Source of the DNA: Paenibacillus sedimenti | GTDB lineage: Bacteria; Bacillota; Bacilli; Paenibacillales; NBRC-103111 | Assembly (NCBI RefSeq): GCF_014534655.1 | Contig: NZ_JACVVD010000003.1 | Coordinates: forward strand, 310,001-374,000 | Direction of reading: 5' to 3' | Length of the DNA: 64,000 bases | Shown: positions 45,335 through 54,988 of the stretch, in pieces | Position numbering within the stretch: the first letter of the stretch is position 1 | Layout of the letters: every line of letters starts with the position of its first letter | The notes under the pieces: generated by a model | The model's input: only the letters and a program-made list of their open reading frames with translations | Told to the model about the DNA's origin: nothing | The model's database searches: none | Translations under genes and position numbers: made by a program

Positions 45335-45385
45335 AAAAAGATCCGTCTGTATCAGGAAACAAGCTCCTAATAAAACAGACGGATC
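45335..45385 (-). terminator. Terminator after the S-layer-homology gene
   Basis: GATCCGTCTGT and ACAGACGGATC form a perfect 11-bp stem around 24 bases, followed on the minus strand by TTTTTCG. Confidence 0.75.
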
Positions 45386-45405
45386 AATTGCAAAATTGTT
45401 CAAAC

Positions 45406-48129
45406 TTATTGCTTGTCCATTTCGACAATCTTGTCGTCCAGCACATAAACCATGACTTGATCGCCTGCTTGGAACGAGGAAGCTGTTAAGACATCAGTAC
45501 CTTTGTGGTAATATGCTCTTGGAAAAATATTATACGCATTCTTCTCATTTGAGCTCGAAGCTTTGAAATTCATTTGATTCACAATGTTATTGTAACTTGC
45601 AAATTCACGTTTAGCTGCAGCTGCCACTTGGATGATCAGCTTATCGCTTGCATCCTTCATCACCTGCACACGATCGCCAACTTTAATCGAAGTGAAGCTC
45701 ATTGCTGCGCCGCCGTTCAGCTTAACCGCAAAGTTGCTGCCTGCAGCAATCACTTGGCTTTTGCCTGTGAAATCCTGAACGGTCAGACTCGAGCTCGCCG
45801 TATCGACAGCCGTTACTTTACCGCGAACAGCACTCACTTGCTCAGCTTTTACAACAGCCAGACCTTTGAAGGTAAGCTTAACATACTCATCCGTAAGGAA
45901 GTCTGTCATCGCTCCAACGCTTTGATCGGCTTTTACAATCGGAACACCGTCAAGACTGACGACATAAGAGGTATTCGCCTCATCGAGCACTGTAAGCTGC
46001 TTACTGTTCACATTCGTCAGAACTGTTTTGTATAGAGCCGTTTTGCTTGTCACAATCTTAATGACCATCGTTTGATCATAGCTTAAAATCAGACTAACGC
46101 CATCGCCAACTTTCAAATCAGAAAGCGTACTGCTTGGTCTGTTAGCCAATTCAACCGCCGGCGCATAAGTCAGCTTAAAGCTCAAGCTTTGACCGCTGTC
46201 TGTTTTTAACGTAATGTCGCTTGTTTGCAGGTTCAGTTGTGTCAGTGTACCCGTTAATTGCGTAGACATTTGAATTTGTGTCACGTTATTTTTGGAAACT
46301 AACAAATCTACATATTTGCCAGTCGTAAACGTGCTCGCGAAACTTGTAAATGGAAGCTTCATTCCGTTATACAAGATCGTCATGGACTCGGTTAATTGAT
46401 AAGCATGCGGCACGCCGGAATTGTCTCTGACTGTCAAAATCTTCGTCGTTGAGTCATATGAAATAATTTTAGCAAAGTATAAGTTCTCGATAGAGCGGTT
46501 CGTTACCGTAATTTGAGTGACTTTATTATTCAGCACATCCAGCTTTAACTCGTCGCCGGGAGCAAGGTCATAAATACTTGCATTAGCTAATCCGTTAATA
46601 TTGACCCCGACATTATCGCCGATGAGGTAAGCACCCAGTTGAGAGCCAACAGATTTCGTAATCGTGAGATATGTTTTATCATCACTTATATCTTTAAGAG
46701 TACCTTCTACGCTAATGCCTACATCCGCCTGCTTTTTAACTATAATTTTAACGACTTCACTGTTTTTGACCGTATACTCAATCGTATCTCCTACATGAAG
46801 AGAATTAATATCAATTAAGCTGTTATCAGGCAAAGTAGCGATCAAACTGCTTGAAAAACCGAAAGTCTCCGGCTGGCCGGATGTACCATCTAGAAGAGTG
46901 AGCTGCAAGGCATCTTTATTTATCGTTTGAATCGTGCCGGTAGCCGTTTTATTGACAGGAATTTGTTTTACAATAATGGACGTAATATTCTCGCCTTTAA
47001 CAATCCTGCTTTTTCTCAACTGGATCGTACTTCCATTAACAATGGAGGCAAGACTTAGTCCCCGGCCATCCACATCCGTTACAGTGACATCGGGAGCGAG
47101 GTCGTAAACTTCAAAATTATCAAGCGTAGCTTTCAAAGCATTCATGTTTAAATTCAAAAGCTTGCCTTCATAAATGTCCATTTGAAGCTCATCGTTCAAC
47201 ACTTCAACGTAATAAGCCGTTCCACCTACTTGAACAAGTGAAACCTCGTAGGTTTCTTGAATCGTTTTCGGATCTATCGGCGTATCATCTTTTTTACCGT
47301 AAAAGACAGCGTTCTGAGAAAGCTTGTATGTACTCGTATTTCCGTCTTTGTCCATAACCGCGATGCTGCCGGTTGTCTGGCTCGTCATATAACCCCTAAC
47401 CGCTCTAGAAGGAAGAGTGGCGAGTTCTTTCTGCGAACGGCTTAGGAATGCAGCCATCTGCGCGCGTGTAACCGCACCTTTGGGTTGGAAAGATCCATCC
47501 TCAAATCCGTTTACAATCTGCAACTGTACGGCAGCGTTTACGTAGCCTAACGCTGTGTAGCTGATCGCGCTATTATCATTGAAGTTGCTAGGCGATGAGC
47601 CAAGACTTTGAGCCAAAGATGCTTTGCCGATAGCTCGAATGACAACCTCAGCAACCCATTCTCTCGTCGCTTTACGAGCACCCCATTTTTCTTTCGATGT
47701 TTCACTTTGTGCTCTTGCCTTTTCTTCTTCGTTGGTAATCAGGCCTTTTTGAAGTGCGACAGCAACATAGTTACGAGCATAATTATCAACTTGCATGAAA
47801 TCCGGGAATACGGTTGACGCCGTCAAATTGTCGACCTCACTCTGCAGCCCCATCATTCGTGTAGCCATAATCAGAACATCTTGTTGGGATACCGAATTTT
47901 CCGCCCGGTAAGCTCCATCCTCATAACCTTCAATGATGCCTTCCAAAGCTAGCTTGGAAATGTGTCGGATGCCCCAATAATCAGACTTGACATCTGGAAA
48001 AGAAAGCTTAACGGAACCGGAGTTTGAGACTGACGTCTGATTCGTAGATTCCGCTAAAACCGGTGTCGCAGCAAGGCTGGTTGCGATTAAGGAACTGAGA
48101 ATTGCACTAGCTAATTTCCTGTTTTTCAT
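45406..48129 (-). CDS. S-layer homology domain protein
   Basis: A 907-residue secreted protein. The signal peptide ends near SLAATPVLAES. Three SLH-type modules occupy about residues 43-235 (FPDVKSDYWGIRHISKLALEGIIEGYEDGAYRAE; FPDFMQVDNYARNYVAVALQKGLI; YVNAAVQLQIVNGFEDGSFQPKGAVTRAQMAAFL) and anchor it to cell-wall polysaccharide. The remaining 650 residues are repetitive beta-strand modules with recurring TVTDVDG/LTVxD and VGDxVxxxV motifs, probably an adhesive or structural stalk. ATG at 48129 follows GGAGTCC. Two further surface genes lie upstream on the same strand. Confidence 0.88.
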   Translation of the reverse strand: MKNRKLASAILSSLIATSLAATPVLAESTNQTSVSNSGSVKLSFPDVKSDYWGIRHISKLALEGIIEGYEDGAYRAENSVSQQDVLIMATRMMGLQSEVDNLTASTVFPDFMQVDNYARNYVAVALQKGLITNEEEKARAQSETSKEKWGARKATREWVAEVVIRAIGKASLAQSLGSSPSNFNDNSAISYTALGYVNAAVQLQIVNGFEDGSFQPKGAVTRAQMAAFLSRSQKELATLPSRAVRGYMTSQTTGSIAVMDKDGNTSTYKLSQNAVFYGKKDDTPIDPKTIQETYEVSLVQVGGTAYYVEVLNDELQMDIYEGKLLNLNMNALKATLDNFEVYDLAPDVTVTDVDGRGLSLASIVNGSTIQLRKSRIVKGENITSIIVKQIPVNKTATGTIQTINKDALQLTLLDGTSGQPETFGFSSSLIATLPDNSLIDINSLHVGDTIEYTVKNSEVVKIIVKKQADVGISVEGTLKDISDDKTYLTITKSVGSQLGAYLIGDNVGVNINGLANASIYDLAPGDELKLDVLNNKVTQITVTNRSIENLYFAKIISYDSTTKILTVRDNSGVPHAYQLTESMTILYNGMKLPFTSFASTFTTGKYVDLLVSKNNVTQIQMSTQLTGTLTQLNLQTSDITLKTDSGQSLSFKLTYAPAVELANRPSSTLSDLKVGDGVSLILSYDQTMVIKIVTSKTALYKTVLTNVNSKQLTVLDEANTSYVVSLDGVPIVKADQSVGAMTDFLTDEYVKLTFKGLAVVKAEQVSAVRGKVTAVDTASSSLTVQDFTGKSQVIAAGSNFAVKLNGGAAMSFTSIKVGDRVQVMKDASDKLIIQVAAAAKREFASYNNIVNQMNFKASSSNEKNAYNIFPRAYYHKGTDVLTASSFQAGDQVMVYVLDDKIVEMDKQ

Positions 48130-48158
48130 TGTTTGTATGGACTCCTCTGCTCATTCAT

Positions 48159-48740
48159 TTAATTAAAGCGCTTGATCGGATATGGCAGTTCCATATGCCC
48201 CATCAAGCTTTCGACTTGTTTCCCGTCTTTCAACACATAAAGCGAATTGACTTCAGGAAACTGAAAGGCCGTCTTTTTCAAAGCCTGCAGGAAAAGGTCC
48301 TCGCCAGGTGCGCCCAACTGTGTTTTGGGACCAAATTTGAGATCAATTTTCAGATCGCCTTTGGCTTTATCAAATGCGACATTTGTAAACTTCAAATCCT
48401 CAAACAAGGGAACGGCTTTAGCGTCATCACTCTTTGTCAGTGCGTTAAGAGCAGCTTCATAGATATCGCCATTCTGCTTATAGCTGATCGTGACTTCCTT
48501 CTCGATTAATTTCATCTCATCCGGGTCACTGTAATAAGCCTTGACCTTCTTTTGCTTCAACGCTTCAGGTGTTGCTGTTGGCGTTGGTTGCGGATTCTGA
48601 ACGGCAGGCTTCTCTGATTGAATTGTTGGTTGCGGTGTTGCGCCTCCGACTTGCAGTCCTTTTTGACCACATGCGGTAACGGTAAAAGTGATGGCACTTA
48701 CAAGAAGCGCACCCTGAATTAGGCGACTGGTTTTGGTCAT
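48159..48740 (-). CDS. GerMN domain lipoprotein
   Basis: A 193-residue lipoprotein. The signal peptide ends at the lipobox TVTAC-G (Cys at about 24), a Pro/Thr-rich linker follows (PQPTPTATPE), then a GerMN domain (about 65-190: KVKAYYSDPDEMKLIEKEV; EAALNALTK; GEDLFLQALKKTAFQFPEVNSLYVLKDGK). GerM proteins act in sporulation and germination; similar domains occur in other wall lipoproteins. ATG at 48740 follows AAGGAG. It is encoded just downstream of the amidase, suggesting shared cell-wall work. Confidence 0.87.
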   Translation of the reverse strand: MTKTSRLIQGALLVSAITFTVTACGQKGLQVGGATPQPTIQSEKPAVQNPQPTPTATPEALKQKKVKAYYSDPDEMKLIEKEVTISYKQNGDIYEAALNALTKSDDAKAVPLFEDLKFTNVAFDKAKGDLKIDLKFGPKTQLGAPGEDLFLQALKKTAFQFPEVNSLYVLKDGKQVESLMGHMELPYPIKRFN

Positions 48741-48795
48741 CTGACTCACTCCTTAAGAGCTTTCCAATATGGAAAGCTAGCTTTGCAAGCTAAGC

Positions 48796-50289
48796 TTATT
48801 TGAGATTCAAGTATTCTTTGATGGCAGTAACTAAGGCGGCAGCTACTTGATCCTGAAAAGCTTCCTTGTACATGGCGGCTTCATCATTTTTATTGGACAA
48901 ATATCCGACTTCCACCAGGACAGCAGGCATGGTCGTTTTCTTAATGACCCGAAAGTCAGCTTCTCGCACTTTACGGTCAGGGAATCCGGTTGCAGCGACT
49001 ACGTGTTTATGAACGATGTTGGCTAATGTAAGACTTTCCGGCTTGTTATAGTAAGTTTCTGTGCCCGAAACGCTCGCTTTGGCACTATTGCCGTGAATGG
49101 ATAAAAACAGATCGACCTGATTGTCATTCGCGAACGCTACGCGGCCGTCCAGCTCTACAAACGTATCGTCGGAACGGGTCATCAGAACGGTAACGCGCTT
49201 GTCCTGAGAAAGAAGCTTCTGTACCTTCTTCGATGTAACAAGCGTAAAATCCTTCTCATACTTACCGGTAATCGATAATGCGCCTGGATCATTGTCGCCA
49301 TGACCTGCGTCGATAACAACGGTCAAACGGTGCTCCTCAATCGTGGCAGTCCATTGATTGGGCTGCTTGGCCGGTTGAATCCGGTAATCCGCCGTGCTTT
49401 TCAAATCCATGATAACTCTCACGGTAGACGGGTTGTCCGAAAAGTTGGAGAAACGAATTTTTTGCACAAGCGGGTGCTTGGATGGCAGTTCTCCTGTGTT
49501 ATTCACCAGCAGCTTCCGAAGCGAATCATCTAACGTCGTATTCGGAAAATCAAAAACGATCCGATTCGGATTCGCCAGCTTCATCATGGTAGGAGCAAGC
49601 GTGCCGTCTTTTGCTTTGACAACAAACTCCTTCTCGGATAATTCAATTGACGTAATCAGATGTACAGTAGGATCAGGCGTTTTATCGCCAGTTCCAGAAC
49701 CCGTCCCGGCAGGCGGCGTTGTACCTTTTGTTGGAGGCTTAGTTCCTGTTGGCGGCGTAGTTGGCTTACCTGAGGCAACCTCCCCTTGGTCGGTACCGTC
49801 CTTTTCGCCCACCACAACCGAAGGTGCGGTTACCGGCAGAGATGAAGAGTCATCTTTTTTGAACATGTGAACCGAATACGTTATGGCGTCCCAATTGAAC
49901 TCGACGCCTAGTTGTTCGCCAACGAAACGGAGCGGCAGCATCGTACTCCCATCTACGATGACCGGCGCCACTTCCATGGTTTGTTTCTTGCCCTTAATGG
50001 TCGCATTCTTGCTGTCAATCGTAAGTTGAATATTCATATCATCTTTGGTGATGGTGACTTTGCGGGCAGCCTCATCCCAGGACACTTTCGCGCCGATTTC
50101 TTCTGCGATGATCCGCACAGGCACGATCGTGTTGCCGTTAACAATGCGCGGCGGAACTTCGACGGCACGGAGCTGCTTTTCATTCATATATAACTTAATC
50201 ACACCCGAAGAAGCTTCTGCTCCAAATGCATATGCAGGCAGGATTAGCATCATCACGATAAACATCAAAAAAATGGCAGGAAATTTCAT
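48796..50289 (-). CDS. N-acetylmuramoyl-L-alanine amidase with Cu-amine-oxidase-like and AMIN domains
   Basis: A 497-residue secreted peptidoglycan hydrolase. Signal peptide 1-24, copper-amine-oxidase-like repeats at about 30-145 (VPPRIVNGNTIVPVRIIAEEIGAKVSWDE), a Thr/Pro/Gly linker, an AMIN domain (about 215-305) and Amidase_3 (about 325-495). Zinc ligands are in DAGHGDNDPG, KYEKDF and LSIHGNSA, with catalytic Glu in AVLVEVGYLSNKNDE. It cleaves the MurNAc-L-Ala bond. ATG at 50289 is taken because GAGGTG is too close to the ATG at 50292. Confidence 0.92.
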   Translation of the reverse strand: MKFPAIFLMFIVMMLILPAYAFGAEASSGVIKLYMNEKQLRAVEVPPRIVNGNTIVPVRIIAEEIGAKVSWDEAARKVTITKDDMNIQLTIDSKNATIKGKKQTMEVAPVIVDGSTMLPLRFVGEQLGVEFNWDAITYSVHMFKKDDSSSLPVTAPSVVVGEKDGTDQGEVASGKPTTPPTGTKPPTKGTTPPAGTGSGTGDKTPDPTVHLITSIELSEKEFVVKAKDGTLAPTMMKLANPNRIVFDFPNTTLDDSLRKLLVNNTGELPSKHPLVQKIRFSNFSDNPSTVRVIMDLKSTADYRIQPAKQPNQWTATIEEHRLTVVIDAGHGDNDPGALSITGKYEKDFTLVTSKKVQKLLSQDKRVTVLMTRSDDTFVELDGRVAFANDNQVDLFLSIHGNSAKASVSGTETYYNKPESLTLANIVHKHVVAATGFPDRKVREADFRVIKKTTMPAVLVEVGYLSNKNDEAAMYKEAFQDQVAAALVTAIKEYLNLK

Positions 50290-50513
50290 CATTCACCTCT
50301 ATGTAATGTCGGAATTAAGCATTATTATCGCGGTTGGAAAACAGATAACCAGATTCTAGCAGCAACTCTCTTATTATATCAAAATAGCAAAATTACCGAC
50401 AGCAAAACCTCCGTTCTTACGACAATCTGGTATTCTATTAGACGTGATTAACTGCCAAAAGTTGCAAGATTCGAAGATGAAAAATGAAAGCCCTTGCTGC
50501 AAGCCGGACAAAC

Positions 50514-50557
50514 AAAAAAAGCGTGCCGATTGATCGCTCAATCAGCACGCTTTTTTT
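50514..50557 (-). terminator. Terminator of leuCD
   Basis: GCGTGCTGATTGA pairs with TCAATCGGCACGC around GCGA on the minus strand, with A and T runs of seven on both sides, so it can act in both directions. The gap 50290-50513 shows nothing else. Confidence 0.88.
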
Positions 50558-50562
50558 GTATA

Positions 50563-51168
50563 TTATTTATAAGCCAGACGTTGTTTGTGAGCTTCTTCAT
50601 AAGCGGAGATTTTGTCCGCATGTTGAAGCGTCAGGCCGATATCATCCAGACCTTGAAGCAGGAACTGACGGCGGTGCTCGTCAAGATCAAACGTGATGCT
50701 GAGACCGTAGTCATCAGTCAGCTTGTTGTTTTCCAGATCCACATGCAGCTTATAACCATCATGCTTAGCTGTGCGTTGGAACAAATCTTCCACTTGTTCT
50801 TCAGACAGCTTGATCGGCAGGATGCCGTTTTTGAAGCAGTTGTTGTAGAAAATGTCCGCATAAGACGGAGCAATGATAACGCGGAAACCGAAGTCTTGAA
50901 TCGCCCAAGGCGCGTGCTCACGGGAAGATCCGCAGCCAAAGTTGGCTCTGGAGATCAGTACGGAAGCTCCTTGAAAACGATCTTGGTTGAGCGGGAAGCT
51001 CTCAATCACATTGCCCGCTTCATCCCATCTCCACTCGAAGAACAGGAATTGGCCAAAACCGGAACGCTCAATTCTTTTCAAAAATTGTTTAGGAATAATG
51101 GCATCTGTATCTACATTCACACGGTCAACCGGGCCGACTAAGCCGGTATGTTGTTTAAAAGCTTCCAT
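50563..51168 (-). CDS. leuD: 3-isopropylmalate dehydratase small subunit
   Basis: A 201-residue LeuD, which pairs with LeuC to isomerise 2- to 3-isopropylmalate in leucine synthesis. Marks are [72 protein letters not shown] and [19 protein letters not shown] at 51168 follows AAAGGAG with 9 bases between. It is separated from leuC by 255 bases that hold an inverted-repeat element, although leuC and leuD are usually nearly adjacent. Confidence 0.95.
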   Translation of the reverse strand: MEAFKQHTGLVGPVDRVNVDTDAIIPKQFLKRIERSGFGQFLFFEWRWDEAGNVIESFPLNQDRFQGASVLISRANFGCGSSREHAPWAIQDFGFRVIIAPSYADIFYNNCFKNGILPIKLSEEQVEDLFQRTAKHDGYKLHVDLENNKLTDDYGLSITFDLDEHRRQFLLQGLDDIGLTLQHADKISAYEEAHKQRLAYK

Positions 51169-51194
51169 ATTCACATTCTCCTTTAAATAAGGTA

Positions 51195-51403
51195 GTTTAA
51201 AATGTCGACATTGATAACGAAGCTATTTCAAGATGTGTTTCGATGTCGAATCTTGAACGAATTCGGGAAGTCCGGTACTCACGTAGCAAATCACTACAGC
51301 GAATGCTTACGAAGCCAGTTTTCCTACGGAAAACTCTTAGCTCCGTTCCTCCTTCTCCGAATATCGTCCAACCTTCTCGGTTCTGAATGCCGACATTTTA
51401 AAC
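51195..51403. mobile_element. 209-bp MITE-like inverted-repeat element between leuC and leuD
   Basis: Ends GTTTAAAATGTCGACATT (51195-51212) and AATGCCGACATTTTAAAC (51386-51403) are complementary in 17 of 18 positions, and weaker complementarity extends outward through TAAATAA. Internal hairpins are TTCAAGAT/ATCTTGAA (51227-51257) and AGTTTTCC/GGAAAACT (51317-51335). No transposase or ORF of its own. No clear target duplication was found. It is transcribed within leuCD mRNA, where it could form a long stem. Mobility is inferred from structure only. Confidence 0.6.
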
Positions 51404-51423
51404 CTTTATTTAGTAAAAAAAAA

Positions 51424-52845
51424 CTAAGCTTGTTGGTACTCTTTGATTTCCCAATCGCGTACGTCTACAAAACGGCCTTTAATCGCTGCAGCTACAGCCA
51501 TTGCCGGAGATACGAGATGCGTACGTCCACCGCGGCCTTGACGGCCTTCGAAGTTACGGTTGGATGTGGATGCGCAGCGTTGTCCCGGTTGCAGAACGTC
51601 CGGGTTCATGGCCAGACACATACTGCAGCCTGCATCGCGCCATTCGAATCCTGCATCGGAGAAAATTTTGTCCAAGCCTTCTTTTTCGGCTTGAATTTTG
51701 ACACGGCCGGAACCCGGCACGACAATTGCGGTTACACTAGGATCTACTTTGTAGCCTTGTGCGATTTTTGCAGCTGCGCGAAGGTCTTCAATACGGCCGT
51801 TTGTACAGGAACCGATGAAGACATAGTCCACTTTCAGTTCTGTCATTGGCGTTCCAGGCGTTAAGCCCATATATTCAAGCGCTTTTTCAGCGGCTTTACG
51901 TTCATTTTCAGTTGCGAAGCTTTGAGGATCCGGTACCAACGCATTTACGTTTGTTCCCATGCCAGGGCTTGTTCCCCAAGTAACTTGCGGGATCAAGGAA
52001 TCGGCATCGAACTCTACAGTCCAATCGTAGGCAGCGCCTTCGTCCGTCACATATTGCTTCCACTGTTCAACGGCAGCGTCGAAATCAGCGCCTTGCGGCA
52101 CATATTCGCGACCGCGCAGGTAATTGAAAGTTGTTTCGTCCGGAGCAATCAATCCGGCTCTTGCGCCCGCTTCGATGGACATGTTGCACACAGTCATACG
52201 CTCTTCCATGGAAAGTCCGCGAATCGCCTCGCCTGTGTACTCAATAACATAACCGGTAGCAAAGTCTGTACCGTATTTAGCAATAACGCCAAGGATCAAG
52301 TCCTTTGCCGTTACACCAGGCTTCAAGCTGCCGTTAATACGCACTTCCAAAGTTTTAGCTTTGGATTGCTGCAGCGTTTGTGTAGCCAGAACGTGCTCGA
52401 CTTCACTTGTTCCGATACCGAAAGCCAGAGCGCCGAACGCGCCATGCGTGGATGTATGGCTATCGCCGCAAACGATAGTCTTACCCGGATGCGTAAGTCC
52501 AAGCTCAGGACCCATAACGTGCACGACGCCTTGGTCGATGCTGTCCAGGTCGAATAAAGTAACGCCGAAATCGCGGCAGTTTTGGGATAGCGTATCGATT
52601 TGTTGTTTGGAAATAGGGTCTGTAATGTTGTAACGGTCCTTCGTTGGCACGTTGTGATCCATCGTTGCGAAAGTCAGATCCGGTCTGCGAACCTTACGTC
52701 CGGACAGGCGAAGACCTTCAAACGCTTGTGGTGAAGTTACCTCATGCACCAGCTGCAAGTCGATATAAATAACGCTAGGCTTGCCAGCTTCCTGGTGAAT
52801 GACGTGATTTTCCCAAATCTTCTCGAACATCGTTTTTTTACTCAT
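51424..52845 (-). CDS. leuC: 3-isopropylmalate dehydratase large subunit
   Basis: A 473-residue aconitase-family enzyme. The 4Fe-4S ligands are Cys in [16 protein letters not shown] and the C-x2-C in [13 protein letters not shown]. Substrate blocks are [43 protein letters not shown] and [31 protein letters not shown] at 52845 follows AGAGGTGA. It is divergent from a LysR regulator 167 bases away, which may control it. No leucine T-box is visible in the leader. Confidence 0.96.
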   Translation of the reverse strand: MSKKTMFEKIWENHVIHQEAGKPSVIYIDLQLVHEVTSPQAFEGLRLSGRKVRRPDLTFATMDHNVPTKDRYNITDPISKQQIDTLSQNCRDFGVTLFDLDSIDQGVVHVMGPELGLTHPGKTIVCGDSHTSTHGAFGALAFGIGTSEVEHVLATQTLQQSKAKTLEVRINGSLKPGVTAKDLILGVIAKYGTDFATGYVIEYTGEAIRGLSMEERMTVCNMSIEAGARAGLIAPDETTFNYLRGREYVPQGADFDAAVEQWKQYVTDEGAAYDWTVEFDADSLIPQVTWGTSPGMGTNVNALVPDPQSFATENERKAAEKALEYMGLTPGTPMTELKVDYVFIGSCTNGRIEDLRAAAKIAQGYKVDPSVTAIVVPGSGRVKIQAEKEGLDKIFSDAGFEWRDAGCSMCLAMNPDVLQPGQRCASTSNRNFEGRQGRGGRTHLVSPAMAVAAAIKGRFVDVRDWEIKEYQQA

Positions 52846-53012
52846 ATCCAGTCACCTCTTGTCATAATCCGCTCTTCATTGATAAGTTGAATTACCCTCA
52901 TAACGTATACTAGCATGGATTTCGTCATAGTTCCAAGATATAATAACTATAAAGTTGATAGGTAAAAACAATAAGCAAGCCAATCAAAATATCACTAAGG
53001 AGTTGCTTTCCT

Positions 53013-53906
53013 ATGGAATTACGTCAGCTTCAATATGCTATACAAATCGCCGTTGAGCGCAATTTCTCGCGCGCCGCGGAAAAGCTTCATATCGCCCAGC
53101 CCTCCCTCAGCCAGCAATTATCCAAACTGGAAAAGGAAATTGGCGTCCTGTTATTCCAGCGCAGCACCAACTCGGTCGAGCTTACGCATGCAGGATCGCT
53201 TTTTGTAGAAAAATCACAAAAAATTCTCGACATGGTCGAGCAGCTCAAAAAAGAAATGGAAGACATCTCGCAAATGAAAAAAGGCCGGCTCGTCGTCGGC
53301 AGCATGCCGATCACCGGTTCGACCATTCTACCTTTTGTAGTGCCTGCGTTCCAAGCGGCCTATCCGGATATTGAAATTTCGCTCGTCGAGGAAACTTCAG
53401 CGAACTTAGAGACATTGACCAGTAACGGACAAACGGATATCAGTCTTTTATCACTGCCGCTGCGCGAAGATTCGCTAATGTACGAGACACTGTACGAGGA
53501 GGAAATCGTGCTTGCCGTTCCTCCAGGGCATCCGCTTGCGACATGCAAGGAGCCGATACGTATCGAGCAGCTTGAAAAAGATGCCTTCATTGCTTTGAAA
53601 AAAGGGCAAGGATTCCGCAAGCTGACGCTGGATCTGTGTCAACAAGCCGGCATCACGCCTAATATTGTGTTTGAATCGAGCAATATGGAGACGGTTCAGT
53701 CTCTTGTTGCCGCGGGAATGGGCATCGCCTTCGTGCCGTATCTCATATCCCGAAGAAGCTTTAGCGAGTTAGCGCCTGTTCATCTTCCTTTGGCTGGACG
53801 GCCGGCAAGAACGCTAGTGATTGCCTATAAAAAAGGCAGATACATCTCCAAAGCAGCTGAAGCCTTTGTCTCCACGATGAAAAAAGTTATGAACGGCATC
53901 GTATAG
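53013..53906 (+). CDS. LysR family transcriptional regulator
   Basis: A 297-residue LTTR. The winged helix is residues 1-60 (MELRQLQYAIQIAVERNFSRAAEKLHIAQPSLSQQLSKLEKEIG), and the effector domain is residues 92-290 (VVGSMPITGSTILPFVV; TDISLLSLPL; AAGMGIAFVPYLI). ATG at 53013 follows AAGGAG. Divergent from leuC with a 167-base shared gap, the usual layout for an LTTR and its target, so regulation of leuCD by a pathway intermediate is the natural hypothesis. It is not shown by the sequence alone. Confidence 0.9.
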   Translation: MELRQLQYAIQIAVERNFSRAAEKLHIAQPSLSQQLSKLEKEIGVLLFQRSTNSVELTHAGSLFVEKSQKILDMVEQLKKEMEDISQMKKGRLVVGSMPITGSTILPFVVPAFQAAYPDIEISLVEETSANLETLTSNGQTDISLLSLPLREDSLMYETLYEEEIVLAVPPGHPLATCKEPIRIEQLEKDAFIALKKGQGFRKLTLDLCQQAGITPNIVFESSNMETVQSLVAAGMGIAFVPYLISRRSFSELAPVHLPLAGRPARTLVIAYKKGRYISKAAEAFVSTMKKVMNGIV

Positions 53907-53927
53907 CGGAAGGAGAATCTTATTGGG

Positions 53928-54887
53928 ATGAATAAGACGCAGCGTCTCATTCAATTAATGATGGCTGTCAATGAACGCATGCAATTCACGGTCAAGGAAA
54001 TGGCCGATGAGTTCGGCGTTTCCGAGAGAACGATGCATCGCGATCTGCAAGAATTGAGCGAGCTGGGGATGCCTCTGTACACGGAGTTTGGTCCTCACGG
54101 CGGCTACCGGCTGCTAAAAAAACGGATGCTACCTCCCATTTTGTTCTCCGAACAGGAAGCTGTCGCGATGTTTTTTGCCTTTCAATCTCTTCAGTATTAT
54201 GGAACGCTTCCTTTTGAAGCGGAATCGACGTCTGCATTAAACAAATTTTATCACTATCTTCCAAGTGACGCGAAAGTACGAATTGATGCGCTCAAGGATC
54301 GCGTTGCATTTTGGACACCTCTACGTACCCAAAGCTCTCCGTATTTGCAGCAAATTGTTGAGGCTTCTATAGAAGGAAAACCTTTAGAAATGACCTATGC
54401 ATCAAAGGCGGGCCCGACACAGAGAACCATACAGCCTATTGGCATCTATTCCAATCATGGCTATTGGTATTTGCCTTCTTTTTGTTTTCAAAAAGAAGGG
54501 ATTCTCTTATTCCGTGCGGATCGGATCCTCACTTTGGAATTTGCCGGAGAGAATCATCCCGCAGTGGATTTGAGCTCCTATACCATTAAGGAATGGCTCG
54601 TAACCGGTTTGGCTCGTAATGCGGAGCAACCCGTCCTGAAGCTGAAGGTCAGATTGACCAAAAACGGCGTGCAAAACTATGAGCGCAGCAACGGTTTCGG
54701 CGGCAGTTTGCAACTTAACCAAGATGGAAGCGGGACGCTTGCGACGGAGATGCATCCTCAAAACTTAGACTACTTTTCCAAATATTTTCTAAGTCTGGGC
54801 TCAGATGCCGTCGTTGAGGAACCTGCCGAAATGGTGAATTTGATTCGGGAGCAAATTCGAGCCATGCATCATGCCTATTTGTTGTGA
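53928..54887 (+). CDS. YafY-type HTH/WYL transcriptional regulator
   Basis: A 319-residue DeoR-like regulator: N-terminal HTH (QFTVKEMADEFGVSERTMHRDLQELSELGMPL, about 20-50), wing HGGYRLLKK, a helical linker and a WYL domain (about 140-205, GYWYLPSFCFQKEGILLFRADRIL) with a WCX-like tail. ATG at 53928 with GGAGAA upstream. It follows the LysR gene by 21 bases and precedes the SDR by 101 bases, so it may regulate the SDR. It is similar in type to the regulator at 5053. Confidence 0.87.
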   Translation: MNKTQRLIQLMMAVNERMQFTVKEMADEFGVSERTMHRDLQELSELGMPLYTEFGPHGGYRLLKKRMLPPILFSEQEAVAMFFAFQSLQYYGTLPFEAESTSALNKFYHYLPSDAKVRIDALKDRVAFWTPLRTQSSPYLQQIVEASIEGKPLEMTYASKAGPTQRTIQPIGIYSNHGYWYLPSFCFQKEGILLFRADRILTLEFAGENHPAVDLSSYTIKEWLVTGLARNAEQPVLKLKVRLTKNGVQNYERSNGFGGSLQLNQDGSGTLATEMHPQNLDYFSKYFLSLGSDAVVEEPAEMVNLIREQIRAMHHAYLL

Positions 54888-54988
54888 ACTAATATGAAAT
54901 ACTATGACAACATTTGTCAAGGATACACCTTAACATTAAAGCTGCAGTTAACTTATTTCCGAACGGAAAATAATGAGGAGGCGCAGCA

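Noticed and set aside
51202..51864. 220-residue open frame across the inverted-repeat element and antisense to leuC
   Set aside because: No ribosome site, and two thirds of it mirrors leuC. The element part is explained by repeats and hairpins.
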